From Streptomyces clavifer (lineage in GTDB: Bacteria; Actinomycetota; Actinomycetes; Streptomycetales; Streptomycetaceae): DNA of 64,000 bases. A program made the position numbers and the translations under genes. Every line of letters begins with the position of its first letter. The first letter of the stretch is position 1. This document shows positions 1 to 8,793 of the stretch, piece after piece. The notes beneath the pieces were generated by a model. The model was not told the DNA's origin. It worked only from the letters and a program-made list of their open reading frames with translations, and searched no databases. The stretch covers positions 1-64,000 of the forward strand of contig BMWJ01000008.1 in assembly GCA_014651175.1 (NCBI GenBank). The letters are read 5' to 3'.

Positions 1-75
1 GGCGATGAGTACCGCACCCGCGACGACGACCCCGATGAGTATGCGGTGCGTGCGTGTCAGCTGCATTGCGGCCAC
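1..75 (-). CDS. DUF2637-like membrane protein, 5' end only (cut by window edge)
   Basis: Only the first 25 codons are inside the window. The GTG at 75 has a good Shine-Dalgarno (AAGGGG, 7 nt upstream); an in-frame ATG lies at 66. The peptide runs VAAMQLTRTHRILIG and then a hydrophobic stretch (VVVAGAVLIA), which is the start of a transmembrane helix. This N-terminus resembles DUF2637/SpdB-like Streptomyces membrane proteins, which have several TM helices and often a C-terminal DNA-binding-like part. The family call rests on about 20 residues and is tentative. Confidence 0.5.
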   Translation of the reverse strand, partial: MAAMQLTRTHRILIGVVVAGAVLIA

Positions 76-648
76 CCGCGTTCCCCTTCCTGCTCGGTCT
101 GTTGCGAGCGACAGCCTGGCACATGTGTGCGAGAGGGTGCGGGCCGGTACGGGCGGAGCCCTTCCGGCGCCTGCCCCGGCGCGGTGGCCCCGGGGCGGCC
201 CGCGGGCCGCCGGTGAGCCTCTTCCGCGTCCTTCGGGCGGGCTCGGGAAGCGGTGGAGACGCACCTCGGAGGACGGGGCTCGCTCCTGTGGACGGACCGC
301 CCGTTCGGCATGCGTGGCGCGGCCGGGGGACGCCCTCGTCCCGTCCGGCCCGGTGCCCGGTGCGGCTGAGCCGACGGCCCGTGTGTGACGGACGGCACAC
401 TGTTCTACTCAACGTGAGGGCGAGGCGCCGTTCATAAAGGTCGCCGACGGCCGTTCCGGGTGAATCCCCTGCCCGCGGCGCGGTGTGTGCGTCACGTACA
501 GGTGTCCTCTACATCGAGTGACCGGATTAACCGGTGGCCGTGCGGAACCCGAGCGGTTACGGTCCCACCGTCTTCACCGCCGTTGCCGGCCCGCTCGGCC
601 CGTGACGTGGAAGACGGTCCGTCAACTTCATTCACATCAGGGGGAATC
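76..648. other. 573-nt divergent intergenic region
   Basis: This lies between the leftward DUF2637-like gene and the rightward secreted-protein gene. No convincing coding frame is present; the overlapping frames here are unlike known proteins and have no ribosome binding sites. It holds one small inverted repeat at 521-535 (ACCGG, 5-nt spacer, CCGGT) about 115 nt before the downstream start, a possible regulator site. It must also contain the promoters of both genes, but I could not identify clear -35/-10 pairs. Confidence 0.5.
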
Positions 649-1206
649 GTGTCTTCTGTCCGTAGGACTCTGACCTGTTTCGCGGTAGCCGGAGCGGCCG
701 TCGCCGCCATGGGTGTCACCGCGCCCGTCGCGATCGCCGCCGAGCCGCCCGCCGTGAAGGTGGCCGCCGGTGCCGACGCCGAGACGCGTGCCATCGCCGC
801 GAGCATGAGCGCGACCGCCGCGGCGGCCGCCACCCTCTGCGGTTCCGCGTACGAACTCACCGACGCCAAGGCGCTTCCCAGTGCGACGACGCGCTACGGG
901 ACGCTGTTCTTCTACACCAACGCCAACACCACGAGCGCCTGCGCGTTCATGGACAACAACACGTCCGGCAGCGCCAATTACATGGATCTGCGGATCTGGG
1001 CGGGCAACAACACCGCCGGCGCCGATGTCGACAAGGGCAACTTCTCCTCGTACGCGGGCCCGGTCTACAGCAGCACCGCCGCGGCCGGCGGCCGGTGCGT
1101 CGGCCTGTCCGCACTGATGAAGAACGAGGCCGGCACCTCGAATCTGATCAACTGGAAGGGCGGCTACATCTTCAGCGCCGGTGCGGGTTCGGAGTGCACC
1201 AGCTAG
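649..1206 (+). CDS. Secreted SapA-like (spore-associated) protein
   Basis: A 185-residue exported protein. The GTG at 649 was chosen because of the AGGGGG Shine-Dalgarno just upstream and because it places a Sec signal peptide at the start (basic VSSVRR, hydrophobic core to about residue 30, cleavage after AIAA). The mature part has Ala-rich residues 35-62, then a small domain beginning LCGSAY with paired cysteines (LCGS, SACAF, GRCVG, SECTS) and a YAGPVY motif. Cysteine spacing and the YAGPVY segment recall spore-associated protein A of Streptomyces, whose function is unknown. Likely a disulfide-stabilised extracellular or spore-surface protein. It is followed by a strong terminator. The family assignment is by motif recall only. 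Confidence 0.6.
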   Translation: MSSVRRTLTCFAVAGAAVAAMGVTAPVAIAAEPPAVKVAAGADAETRAIAASMSATAAAAATLCGSAYELTDAKALPSATTRYGTLFFYTNANTTSACAFMDNNTSGSANYMDLRIWAGNNTAGADVDKGNFSSYAGPVYSSTAAAGGRCVGLSALMKNEAGTSNLINWKGGYIFSAGAGSECTS

Positions 1207-1236
1207 GCACCCCACGCCGGCCGGTGCCGGTACGGA

Positions 1237-1270
1237 AGAGCGCACCTGCCCGGCCGGGCAGGTGCGCTCT
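1237..1270. terminator. Bidirectional terminator hairpin
   Basis: A perfect 15-bp stem (1237-1251 with 1256-1270) and 4-nt loop, between the convergent secreted-protein and DUF3558 genes. No U-tract, as is common in Streptomyces. Confidence 0.8.
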
Positions 1271-1287
1271 CGTGCGTCGCGGGGGAG

Positions 1288-2139
1288 TTACGACTTGGTG
1301 GACGTCTTCGTGGACGACTTGGTGGGTGCCTTGCTGGACGTCTTGCTGGACGTCTTGCCGGACGCCTTGTCGGACGTCTTGGCGGAGGCCTCGTCGGACG
1401 GGGTGGCCGAGGGCTTCTCCGCTGCGGGGGCCTCGGCGCCGACAGCGGCGACGGCTTCCTTGGCGGCCTTCTGGGCGCCCTTGAGGATGTCCGCGGCTGA
1501 GGGCGTCTTGGCTCCCGCGTAACCCGCACCGTTGTACGTGAGGGTGACGACGACGTTGGCCGTACGGGCGACGACCGTCGCGTACTCGAAGTCCTCGCCG
1601 GTCTTGGAGAGGTCGTAGGTGACGGAGGTGGCCTGCTCGCCGATTCCGTCGGCCGGTGCGGCCGAGACCTTCTTGGCCCCTTCGGCCGCCTGCGCCTTGG
1701 CGACCTGCTTCGTGTACTCGTCGGTCGCCCGCTTCGCCCCGCTGCCCAGGGCCTGGTCCGAATCGAAGCGGAGGAAGCCGACGTCGAGCCAGCGGTACTG
1801 GGAGCCCTTGACGCCGTTGTCGTCGAGGCCGTTCCAGGCGCAGCTGCTGCGGGTCTCCGTGTTGTTGGACTTCCCCGCCGTGCCCGACTTGACCTTGGCC
1901 TTCGGGACCAGGGACTCGGTCGTCTTCCTGGCGATCGACTTGCAGGTGTCGGCGGGCAGTGTGTCGTACTTCGCGGGCTCGACGGTCGGCTCCGTCTTCT
2001 TCCCGCTCGGCGAGGAGGCGGAGGAGTCCGAGCCCTTCTTGTCGTCGCCGGAGTCCGACGAGCAGCCGGCGACGACGAGCATCACCGGAACGGCGGCGCA
2101 GGCGAGTATGCGGGACAGTCGCGGGGCTGATCGGTGCAT
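1288..2139 (-). CDS. DUF3558 family lipoprotein with Lys/Ser/Thr-rich tail
   Basis: A 283-residue predicted lipoprotein. The ATG at 2139 has an AAGGAA Shine-Dalgarno. The signal ends in a lipobox (VVAGC). After a Ser/Asp/Lys linker, residues about 50-215 carry DUF3558 features: a PADTC motif, a CAWNG segment and alternating strands, as in Actinobacterial cell-envelope lipoproteins of unknown role. The last 45 residues are low complexity with repeated KTS/KTSSK units (DKASGKTSSKTSSKAPTK and onward), giving a long basic tail that may bind anionic wall polymers (inference). A second DUF3558 gene follows in the same orientation at 2334-3149, suggesting a duplicated pair. Confidence 0.8.
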   Translation of the reverse strand: MHRSAPRLSRILACAAVPVMLVVAGCSSDSGDDKKGSDSSASSPSGKKTEPTVEPAKYDTLPADTCKSIARKTTESLVPKAKVKSGTAGKSNNTETRSSCAWNGLDDNGVKGSQYRWLDVGFLRFDSDQALGSGAKRATDEYTKQVAKAQAAEGAKKVSAAPADGIGEQATSVTYDLSKTGEDFEYATVVARTANVVVTLTYNGAGYAGAKTPSAADILKGAQKAAKEAVAAVGAEAPAAEKPSATPSDEASAKTSDKASGKTSSKTSSKAPTKSSTKTSTKS

Positions 2140-2333
2140 GGTTCCTTCACTCGGACGGCACGGCGGTCTCGGTCGTGCGGGCGGGCTGTACGTCGTGCGG
2201 GCGGATCGGCCGGTCCGCGGGGCGGGCCCGGCGATCCGGAGGGCCACGGTACGTCGGTCGGCGGCCGGATGCCGCCTCGGTCGCAGGGGCCGGGGGTGCG
2301 GGGCGGCCCTTCGGCGGGAGCCGCCGGGCCGGG

Positions 2334-3149
2334 TCACTCGCTGAGTGTCTCGGCCAGCTTCCGGGCCAGGGCCTGGGCCTTCTCCTGCAGTTCCTGGCTG
2401 TCGGGCACCTCGGTGATGCGGGCGGGCTGCTCGGTGTACCGGACGGTCACGATGACGTTCGATGTGCGGAACACCACGCTCACGGTGCGGTGCTGGGCGG
2501 CGGATCCCGCCCGGGCGAGCTCGTCGTCCAGGAACGCGGCATCCCCGAGGCCTTCCAGCAGCCGCGGCCGGAGGTCCTCGGCGGTGTCGGCGGACGGGGC
2601 GGCCGAGGGGGAGCCGGTGGCCGGTGCGTCCGGGGAACCGGAAGAGGTTCCGCCGGGCTTCGGGGCGGGGGAGCCGGCGACGGTGCTGCTGGGGGTCGCG
2701 CCGTTCGCCCCGGGGGCCAGCCCGGCGGCGTCCTCCTTCTTCGTGTACACCTCGTCGGCGCGGTCGTCGTCGCTCACCGAGGGGTCGTACGACACGACGC
2801 GCTCGAGGTCGATGGAGACGTTCCGGGACGCGTCCGGGGCGTTCGCGCTCCAGCGGCAGCCGACCTTGCGGTCGGTGTCGAAGGTGTTGAGGGCCGTGCC
2901 CTCGTAGACCTTCTCCCGCTGCTTCTCGGGCAGCTCGGCGACCCCCGGCAGCAGGTCCTTCAGCGTCGAACGCGGCACCGTACGGCAGGATTCGGGCAGT
3001 GTCCGGTACTTGCCGGGCGGTGCGGCCGAGACCGTGGGGCTGCCGGGCTTGCTGTCGGCAGCGGGGTCGTCGGCGTCGGAGCCGGCGCTGCAGCCGGCGA
3101 CGAGCGCTACGAGGAGCGCGACGCCGGGTACGTACGCCATGTGTCGCAC
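2334..3149 (-). CDS. DUF3558 family lipoprotein
   Basis: A 271-residue lipoprotein paralogous in layout to the gene at 1288-2139. The GTG at 3149 is preceded by GGGAG at 9 nt; ATG 3140 is an alternative. The short signal ends with lipobox LVAGC. Conserved features are PESCRTV and KVGCRWSAN (the CxW pattern of DUF3558) and a strand-rich C-terminal half (VVFRTSNVIVTVRYTE). A Pro/Ser/Gly linker sits near residues 145-185. The 185-nt gap before the paralog suggests the two may be co-expressed or separately promoted. The function of the family is not known. Confidence 0.8.
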   Translation of the reverse strand: MRHMAYVPGVALLVALVAGCSAGSDADDPAADSKPGSPTVSAAPPGKYRTLPESCRTVPRSTLKDLLPGVAELPEKQREKVYEGTALNTFDTDRKVGCRWSANAPDASRNVSIDLERVVSYDPSVSDDDRADEVYTKKEDAAGLAPGANGATPSSTVAGSPAPKPGGTSSGSPDAPATGSPSAAPSADTAEDLRPRLLEGLGDAAFLDDELARAGSAAQHRTVSVVFRTSNVIVTVRYTEQPARITEVPDSQELQEKAQALARKLAETLSE

Positions 3150-3311
3150 GGTCCCAGACTCCCTTCGGTACGAAAACAGGTTGCCGCTCGATGGCGGCCG
3201 ATGGACACAATGTGTATCGCACGCGCCGCTGTGAATGCCGGTCGGCAGACCTATATGCCGACCTCGGCACCGGTTTTGCGCTTTCAGTCTTTTCGGGGGA
3301 ATCGAGGGGTT

Positions 3312-4505
3312 ATGTCGTATGTAGAGGTGCCGGGCGCGAACGTACCGATCCGGATGTGGGCGGACCCGGCGTCCGTCGAGGACGGCGCGATGCAGCAGCT
3401 GCGGAACGTGTCCACGCTTCCCTGGATCAAGGGTCTGGCCGTCATGCCGGACGTCCACTTCGGCAAGGGTGCGACCGTCGGTTCGGTGATCGCGATGCAC
3501 GGGGCGGTCTGCCCGGCCGCCGTGGGCGTGGACATCGGCTGTGGAATGTCCGCGGTGAAGACGTCGCTCACGGCCAACGACCTGCCGGGCGACCTGTCGC
3601 GGCTCCGGTCGAAGATCGAGCAGGCCATTCCGGTGGGCCGCGGAATGCACGACGACGTCGTGGATCCGGGAAAGCTGCACGGTTTCCCGACGTCGGGCTG
3701 GGACGACTTCTGGACACGCTTCGACGGCATCGCGGACGCGGTGAAATTCCGGCAGGAGCGTGCCACGAAGCAGATGGGGACGCTCGGTTCGGGCAATCAC
3801 TTCATCGAATTCTGTCTCGACGAGGCGGGCGCGGTGTGGCTGATGCTGCACTCCGGTTCCCGGAACATCGGCAAGGAACTCGCGGACTTCCACATCGGAC
3901 AGGCGCAGAAGCTTCCGCACAATCAGGGACTCGTCGACCGTGACCTGGCGGTCTTCATCGCCGACACCCCGCAGATGGCGGCGTACCGGAACGACCTCTT
4001 CTGGGCGCAGGAGTACGCGAAGTACAACCGCTCGATCATGATGGGCCTCTTCCAGGACGTGGTCCGGAAGGAATTCAAGAAGGCCAGGGTCACCTTCGAG
4101 CCGGTGATCTCCTGCCACCACAACTACGTGGCGGAGGAGCGGTACGACGGCATGGACCTGCTGGTCACCCGGAAGGGCGCGATCCGGGCCGGCTCCGGGG
4201 ACTTCGGGATCATCCCGGGCTCGATGGGCACCGGTTCGTACATCGTGAAGGGGCTGGGGAACGAGAAGTCCTTCAACTCGGCCTCGCACGGTGCGGGACG
4301 GCGGATGAGCCGGAACGCCGCGAAGCGGAAGTTCTCGACGCAGGACCTGGAGGACCAGACGCGGGGCGTGGAGTGCCGCAAGGACTCCGGTGTGGTGGAC
4401 GAGATCCCGGCCGCCTACAAGCCGATCGAGCAGGTCATCGAGCAGCAGCGGGACCTGGTCGAGGTCGTCGCGAAGCTCAAGCAGCTCGTGTGCGTGAAGG
4501 GCTGA
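3312..4505 (+). CDS. rtcB: RtcB-family RNA-splicing ligase
   Basis: A 397-residue RtcB that joins RNA 2',3'-cyclic phosphate or 3'-phosphate ends to 5'-OH using GTP and Mn2+. Metal-binding residues are visible: D74 and C77 in VDIGCG, H163 in GSGNHF, H180 in HSGSRN, and the later SCHHNY histidine. The guanylylated histidine is H326 in SASHGAGR. The ATG at 3312 follows GAGGGG. Length matches bacterial RtcB (about 400). No archease or RtcA gene lies beside it, so it appears as a single-gene unit between a DUF3558 gene and a terminator. Its role in Streptomyces is presumably RNA repair; that is inference. Confidence 0.95.
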   Translation: MSYVEVPGANVPIRMWADPASVEDGAMQQLRNVSTLPWIKGLAVMPDVHFGKGATVGSVIAMHGAVCPAAVGVDIGCGMSAVKTSLTANDLPGDLSRLRSKIEQAIPVGRGMHDDVVDPGKLHGFPTSGWDDFWTRFDGIADAVKFRQERATKQMGTLGSGNHFIEFCLDEAGAVWLMLHSGSRNIGKELADFHIGQAQKLPHNQGLVDRDLAVFIADTPQMAAYRNDLFWAQEYAKYNRSIMMGLFQDVVRKEFKKARVTFEPVISCHHNYVAEERYDGMDLLVTRKGAIRAGSGDFGIIPGSMGTGSYIVKGLGNEKSFNSASHGAGRRMSRNAAKRKFSTQDLEDQTRGVECRKDSGVVDEIPAAYKPIEQVIEQQRDLVEVVAKLKQLVCVKG

Positions 4506-4526
4506 GGCGCTCCGCCCCCACACGTA

Positions 4527-4562
4527 CGGCAGGCCCGGACCGACTGCGGTCCGGGTCTGCCG
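4527..4562. terminator. Bidirectional terminator downstream of rtcB
   Basis: A 15-bp stem (4527-4541 with 4548-4562, one G-U pair) and 6-nt loop between two convergent genes. Confidence 0.85.
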
Positions 4563-4590
4563 GTGTGCGCCGTGTGCCGGGGTGGCCTGT

Positions 4591-6222
4591 TCAGGAGACG
4601 ACGCCGGCCGTCCCGCCGCCACCGGTGGCGACCCCGCCGGTCGGCTTGGGTGCGGAGAAGGGCGGTGTGTCCTGCCGGCAGGTCGTTCCGACCGCCGGGA
4701 GGGTCCCGTCGACGAGGTAGCGGCTCTCGTGCTCCTGGACACAGCTGCTGGGGTTGAGGAGCGCGGTGTGCCCGTACCCCTCGTTGGTGAGGAGGCGGGC
4801 GTTCGCCAGCTCCTCGGCCATGGCCGGCGAGTTCGGGTAGGCGGTGGAGGGGTCGTAGGCGGTGCCGACCACCAGGACGGGGTGTGCGGTCGGCCTGTCC
4901 CAGGGGCCGGAGTAGCGGCCGGGGGAGACGGGCCAGGTGGTGCACCCCTCGGCCGCCCAGGTCCAGAAGCGTCCGGCGTCTCCCGCACGGGCGGCGCTCG
5001 CCTCCTCCAGGGCGTGGAACACACCGGGGTCCCGCGGATTCGGGCTGTCGCCGCAGAGCACCGCGGCGGCCTGCTCCTCACCCAGGTAGGGATTCGGATC
5101 CGGGACCGGGGGCGCGGGCGGGATCGGGGCCGGTTCCGGTTCGCGGCCCTGCCACAGGTCCTCCAGCCTGCCGGCCAGGTCCGCCCACCCCGGGGTGACG
5201 ATGTAGAGGCTGTTCACCGTGTCGGCGACCGTACGCGCATAGGTCCACGTGCCGACGGGACGCTCCCGGAGCCGCCGCGTCAGCCGGTCGAACTTGTCCC
5301 GGGTGGCTTCCGGGCCGCCGGCGGAGAAGGCGCAGCGGGCGGTGGTCGCGGACCCGCACAGGTCGAGGAACTGGTTCAGGGTCGCTGCCGCGCTGAGGTC
5401 CGAGCCCACGCGCAGGAACGTCGTGCGCCGGGCGTCCTCGGACGCGTCGTTCGTCCAGGCCCGGGGGGCGATGTTGCTGTCGAGGACCATGGCGCGGACC
5501 TTGCCGGGGAAGAGGTTGGCGTAGGTGGCGCCCAGGATCGTGCCGTAGGAGATCCCGAGGTAGTTGAGCTGTGGCTCGCCCACCGCCCGGCGGAGCTGGT
5601 CGAGGTCGCGGGCGGTTTCGGCGGTCGACACATGGCGCAGGAGGTCGGGGTCACGCTTCTCACAGCGCCGCACCAGGTCCTCGTACGCGGCGATGAAAGC
5701 CGTGCGCTCCTTCTCGCCCACGGGGAAGCCCGCCGCTTTGCTCCCGTTCCAGTCGGCGGCCTCCTCGGGGTTCGCGAAGCAGTTCACCGCGGTGCTGCTG
5801 CCGATCCCGCGGGGGTCCCAGCTGACGATGTCGAACCGTTCCCGCACCTCGCGCGGGAAGGACTCGTAGTTCTGCGGCATCTGGACCGTCCCGGGCCCGC
5901 CGGGGCCGCCGGGGTTGAAGAACAGGGTGCCGACGCGCGCTCCCGGGCCGGTCGCCTTCCGTCTGACGACGGCCAGTTCGACGGCGCGACCGCCCGGACT
6001 GCCGTAGTCCAGTGGCACCTTGGCGGTCGCGCAGTCGAACGGGCTGTCCTGGACGCAGGGTTTCCAGTCCAGTTGCGGGGCGGGCACGGACGGTGCGGGT
6101 GCGCCGCCGGCCGCGGCGGGGTCCTGTCCGGTGAGCACCGTCGAACAGGTCAGCACCGCGGCGAGGACCGCGGCGTGACGCCGTCGGCCCGCTGTGAATC
6201 CGCGCAGGGGGTGCAGGGGCAT
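4591..6222 (-). CDS. Secreted tripeptidyl aminopeptidase-like alpha/beta hydrolase (S33)
   Basis: A 543-residue exported serine hydrolase. The ATG at 6222 gives a signal peptide (basic start, AAVLAAVLTC hydrophobic core). The oxyanion motif NPGGPGG is followed by the nucleophile elbow GISYG, an Asp in GTAYDPSTAY and a His in EGYGHTALL, completing a Ser-Asp-His triad. Cysteines around residues 57-66, 330-345 and the C-terminus suit an extracellular protein. Architecture and the C-terminal TAP-like lid match Streptomyces SlpD/SlpE and tripeptidyl aminopeptidases, which trim tripeptides from secreted proteins. Its substrate here is not shown by the sequence. Confidence 0.88.
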   Translation of the reverse strand: MPLHPLRGFTAGRRRHAAVLAAVLTCSTVLTGQDPAAAGGAPAPSVPAPQLDWKPCVQDSPFDCATAKVPLDYGSPGGRAVELAVVRRKATGPGARVGTLFFNPGGPGGPGTVQMPQNYESFPREVRERFDIVSWDPRGIGSSTAVNCFANPEEAADWNGSKAAGFPVGEKERTAFIAAYEDLVRRCEKRDPDLLRHVSTAETARDLDQLRRAVGEPQLNYLGISYGTILGATYANLFPGKVRAMVLDSNIAPRAWTNDASEDARRTTFLRVGSDLSAAATLNQFLDLCGSATTARCAFSAGGPEATRDKFDRLTRRLRERPVGTWTYARTVADTVNSLYIVTPGWADLAGRLEDLWQGREPEPAPIPPAPPVPDPNPYLGEEQAAAVLCGDSPNPRDPGVFHALEEASAARAGDAGRFWTWAAEGCTTWPVSPGRYSGPWDRPTAHPVLVVGTAYDPSTAYPNSPAMAEELANARLLTNEGYGHTALLNPSSCVQEHESRYLVDGTLPAVGTTCRQDTPPFSAPKPTGGVATGGGGTAGVVS

Positions 6223-6620
6223 ACTCCGGCCTCGTCTCTTCGTGGCTGAGCGCTCCGCGGCGGGTCCGCCGGTGGTGTGCGGGACGGCTGCGCCGGCGCT
6301 CAGGGGTACGGAGGGCGGCGGCATCGCCGTGTACCAGTCCGGACGGCTTCGGCGTTTCGCTATGAACCGGGGCACCGGGTGTCCTCTCGCGGGCGGCGCC
6401 GGGCCTCGCGATGCGGCGGCCCGGCAGTCTTCCCTCACCCAATATCGCCGGGGGGCGGACAGCACCCGCTGGCAGCCGAACGCGGTACGGCGACGGCTCG
6501 GTGGACTCCCGGACGGCCCGGTGGGCACAGGGAGGAGTCCCGGCCCCCGTGGCGGGGGCCGGGACTCGTCCGTGCTCCGTCGGCCGTGCCCCGGGCCGTC
6601 GGCCGTGCCGGCCGCAGGCC
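6223..6620. other. 398-nt intergenic region
   Basis: Between the leftward peptidase start and the stop of the leftward SDR gene. It holds the SDR terminator (6535-6567) and presumably the peptidase promoter. No credible coding frame was seen. Confidence 0.5.
6535..6567 (-). terminator. Terminator of SDR gene
   Basis: A perfect 14-bp GC-rich stem (6535-6548 with 6554-6567), 5-nt loop, located 54 nt beyond the SDR stop codon. Confidence 0.75.
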
Positions 6621-7379
6621 TCAGAGCGTGCGGTGGACCTTGGAGTTGGAGGCCTGTGCGCGGGGACGGACCACGAGGAGGTCGATGTTGACGTGGCTGG
6701 GGCGGGAGACGGCCCAGGTGATGGTCTCGGCCACGTCGTCCGCGGTGAGCGGGGCGTCGACGCCCGCGTAGACCTTCGCGGCCTTCTCGGTGTCGCCCCG
6801 GAAGCGGGTGGTGGCGAACTCCTCGGTCTTCACCATGCCGGGCGCGACCTCGATGACCCGGACCGGGGTGCCGACGATCTCCAGCCGGAGGGTCTCCGCC
6901 AGCACGTGCTCGCCGTGCTTGGCCGCGACGTAGCCGCCGCCGCCCTCGTACGAGGACAGTGCGGCGGTCGAGGAGAGGATCACGATCGTGCCGTCGCCGC
7001 TCGCGGTGAGGGCGGGGAGCAGGGCCTGTGTGACGTTGAGGGTGCCGATGACGTTCGTCTCGTACATCTGGCGCCAGTCGGCGGGGTCACCGGTCGCGAC
7101 GGGGTCGGCGCCCAGGGCCCCGCCCGCGTTGTTGACGAGGACGGCCAGGGAGCGGAACGCGGTGGCGAACTCGTCCACGGCCGCCCGGTCGGTGACGTCC
7201 AGGGCGTAGGCCGTCGCCTGGTGGCCCGCCCCGGTGAGCTCGGCGGCGAGCGCTTCGATGCGGTCCTTGCGGCGGGCGGTGAGCACCACGCGGTATCCGG
7301 CGGCTGCCAGCTGCCGGGCGGTCGCGGCGCCGATGCCGCTGCTCGCACCGGTGATGACGGCGATGGGGGTGGCGGCCAT
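6621..7379 (-). CDS. Short-chain dehydrogenase/reductase
   Basis: A 252-residue classical SDR. The NAD(P)-binding TGASSGIG motif lies at residues 10-17, NNAG near 87-90, and the catalytic Ser/Tyr/Lys set is present (ILSST, YVAAK). The acidic/basic pattern after beta-2 (TARRKDR) suggests NADP(H) preference. Overall it resembles the YdfG-like 3-hydroxy acid dehydrogenase group, which oxidises L-serine, L-allo-threonine and similar compounds. The ATG at 7379 follows GGAG. A terminator follows. Its physiological substrate cannot be read from the sequence. Confidence 0.88.
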   Translation of the reverse strand: MAATPIAVITGASSGIGAATARQLAAAGYRVVLTARRKDRIEALAAELTGAGHQATAYALDVTDRAAVDEFATAFRSLAVLVNNAGGALGADPVATGDPADWRQMYETNVIGTLNVTQALLPALTASGDGTIVILSSTAALSSYEGGGGYVAAKHGEHVLAETLRLEIVGTPVRVIEVAPGMVKTEEFATTRFRGDTEKAAKVYAGVDAPLTADDVAETITWAVSRPSHVNIDLLVVRPRAQASNSKVHRTL

Positions 7380-7459
7380 GGCGAACTCCTCGGACAGCTG
7401 ATCGGTACGGGCCAAGAATAGGCAGGCCGCCCGTGCGCGGGTCCAGCGGCCGTGCGGCC

Positions 7460-7795
7460 TCAGTGGCTGCGGGGCGCGTACATGATCAGCGCCATGCCGG
7501 CCAGGCAGACCAGGGCCCCGGTCACGTCCCAGCGGTCGGGGCGGTAGCCGTCGGCGACCATGCCCCAGGCGATCGAGCCGGCGACGAACACCCCGCCGTA
7601 CGCGGCGAGGATGCGGCCGAAGTCGCCGTCCGGCTGGAGCGTGGCCACGAAGCCGTACGCGCCCAGGGCGATGACCCCCGCGCCGATCCAGATCCAGCCG
7701 CGGTGCTCGCGCACGCCCTGCCACACGAGCCAGGCGCCCCCGATCTCGAAGAGTGCGGCGACGACGAAGAGCGCGACGGAGCGGGCGACGACCAT
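7460..7795 (-). CDS. YnfA/UPF0060 family small membrane protein
   Basis: A 111-residue protein with four predicted TM helices. Family marks are [10 protein letters not shown] in helix 1, [21 protein letters not shown] in the second loop, and a final helix ending MYAPR. YnfA homologs are small-multidrug-resistance-like membrane proteins; the E. coli member has been linked to drug efflux but function varies. It sits 80 nt upstream of the SDR gene in the same orientation. Length and motif order match the family closely. Confidence 0.9.
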   Translation of the reverse strand: MVVARSVALFVVAALFEIGGAWLVWQGVREHRGWIWIGAGVIALGAYGFVATLQPDGDFGRILAAYGGVFVAGSIAWGMVADGYRPDRWDVTGALVCLAGMALIMYAPRSH

Positions 7796-7980
7796 GGGAC
7801 CAGCGTTTCACGCCGTGCCCGTGGGCCGTGCGGGTGGGGAGCCCGCGGTGGACCGGCCGCTCGCGGTCCGGCGGCAGCTGTACCGGCGACGCCCGGACCG
7901 TACCGGTGACCCGGCGGGCACGTGGCGTCGGCTCCTCCCACCGGCGGCCGTACGTCTCCCGCCGGCGGCCGCCGCCGGGA

Positions 7981-8730
7981 TCAGGAGGTGGCGGCTCCGC
8001 TGCCCGCTCCGCCGAACTCGCGTACCGCGTCGGCCACGACGGCCTCCAGACGGGCGTGATGGGCGCCCCGCCAGTACACCCGCTCGCAGGACGTGCACTG
8101 GGCGAACACGTCGTACGACTGCTGGGTGCCCTGCTCCAGGCGGGCGCTCACGGACTCCTTGTCGGCCTCCGCGAGCCGTCCGTTGCACGCGGTGCAGCGG
8201 GTCCACGGGGCGAGCACCGGGGCGAACCGGCCGAGCACGTCGCGGAGCTGCTCCTCCGGGCGGTCGCTGTAGACGTACGCCCCCGCCCAGATCTCCCGGC
8301 GCCTGAGGAGTCCCCGGTCCCGGGAGAGCATCACCCGCTGCTGCTCCGCGGACAGGGCCGCCAGCGCGGGGTCCCCGATGTCCTCGCTCTCGTAGGCCGC
8401 GTCCACGCCCAGCAGCCGCAACCGGCGTGCGAGCGTGCCCAGGTGGACGTCCAGCAGGAAGCGCAGCGGGGCGCCGGGGACCCGCTGCGGGCGCCGCACG
8501 GCCCGCACCTCGACCCGCTCCCCCGCGCGGGGGATGTGCGACACGGGCACCGGCGTGCCGTCGACGAGCAGCTGTCCGGCCTCGGTGAGCGGGATGCCGA
8601 GGGACTCCACGACGTGTCCCAGGGTCGACGAGCCGTCGGTGACGACGGCGGTGCGTCCCCCGCGGCGTTCATGGGCGACGAAGAGCCGGAGTTCCGGGGC
8701 TGCTTCGAGGGTGATCTCAGGTCCGTTCAC
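7981..8730 (-). CDS. Mut7-C RNAse domain protein with N-terminal ubiquitin-like domain
   Basis: A 249-residue cytoplasmic protein. Residues 1-85 form a ThiS/ubiquitin-like fold (LRLFV...LLVDGTPVPVSHIPRAGERVEV). Residues 88-170 hold the Mut7-C nuclease signature: FLLDVHLGTLARRLRLLG with a PIN-like Asp, then MLSRDRGLLRR. A C-terminal zinc ribbon is built from CTACNG and CTSCERVYW. This Ubl-Mut7C order is a recognised actinobacterial family with predicted RNase activity but little biochemistry. Start is GTG 8730. The neighbouring AraC gene is 63 nt upstream on the same strand. Confidence 0.88.
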   Translation of the reverse strand: MNGPEITLEAAPELRLFVAHERRGGRTAVVTDGSSTLGHVVESLGIPLTEAGQLLVDGTPVPVSHIPRAGERVEVRAVRRPQRVPGAPLRFLLDVHLGTLARRLRLLGVDAAYESEDIGDPALAALSAEQQRVMLSRDRGLLRRREIWAGAYVYSDRPEEQLRDVLGRFAPVLAPWTRCTACNGRLAEADKESVSARLEQGTQQSYDVFAQCTSCERVYWRGAHHARLEAVVADAVREFGGAGSGAATS

Positions 8731-8793
8731 CTGGTCAGGATGCCATTGGGCGGAGTACGGCGGCGAGAGGGTTTCGGGAGTGCGGCGGCACGG

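Noticed and set aside
2334-5081. Long reverse frames over rtcB (up to 915 codons)
   Set aside because: They are GC3-driven shadows; rtcB on the + strand has all catalytic motifs. Only the 3' part (2334-3149) is a real gene.
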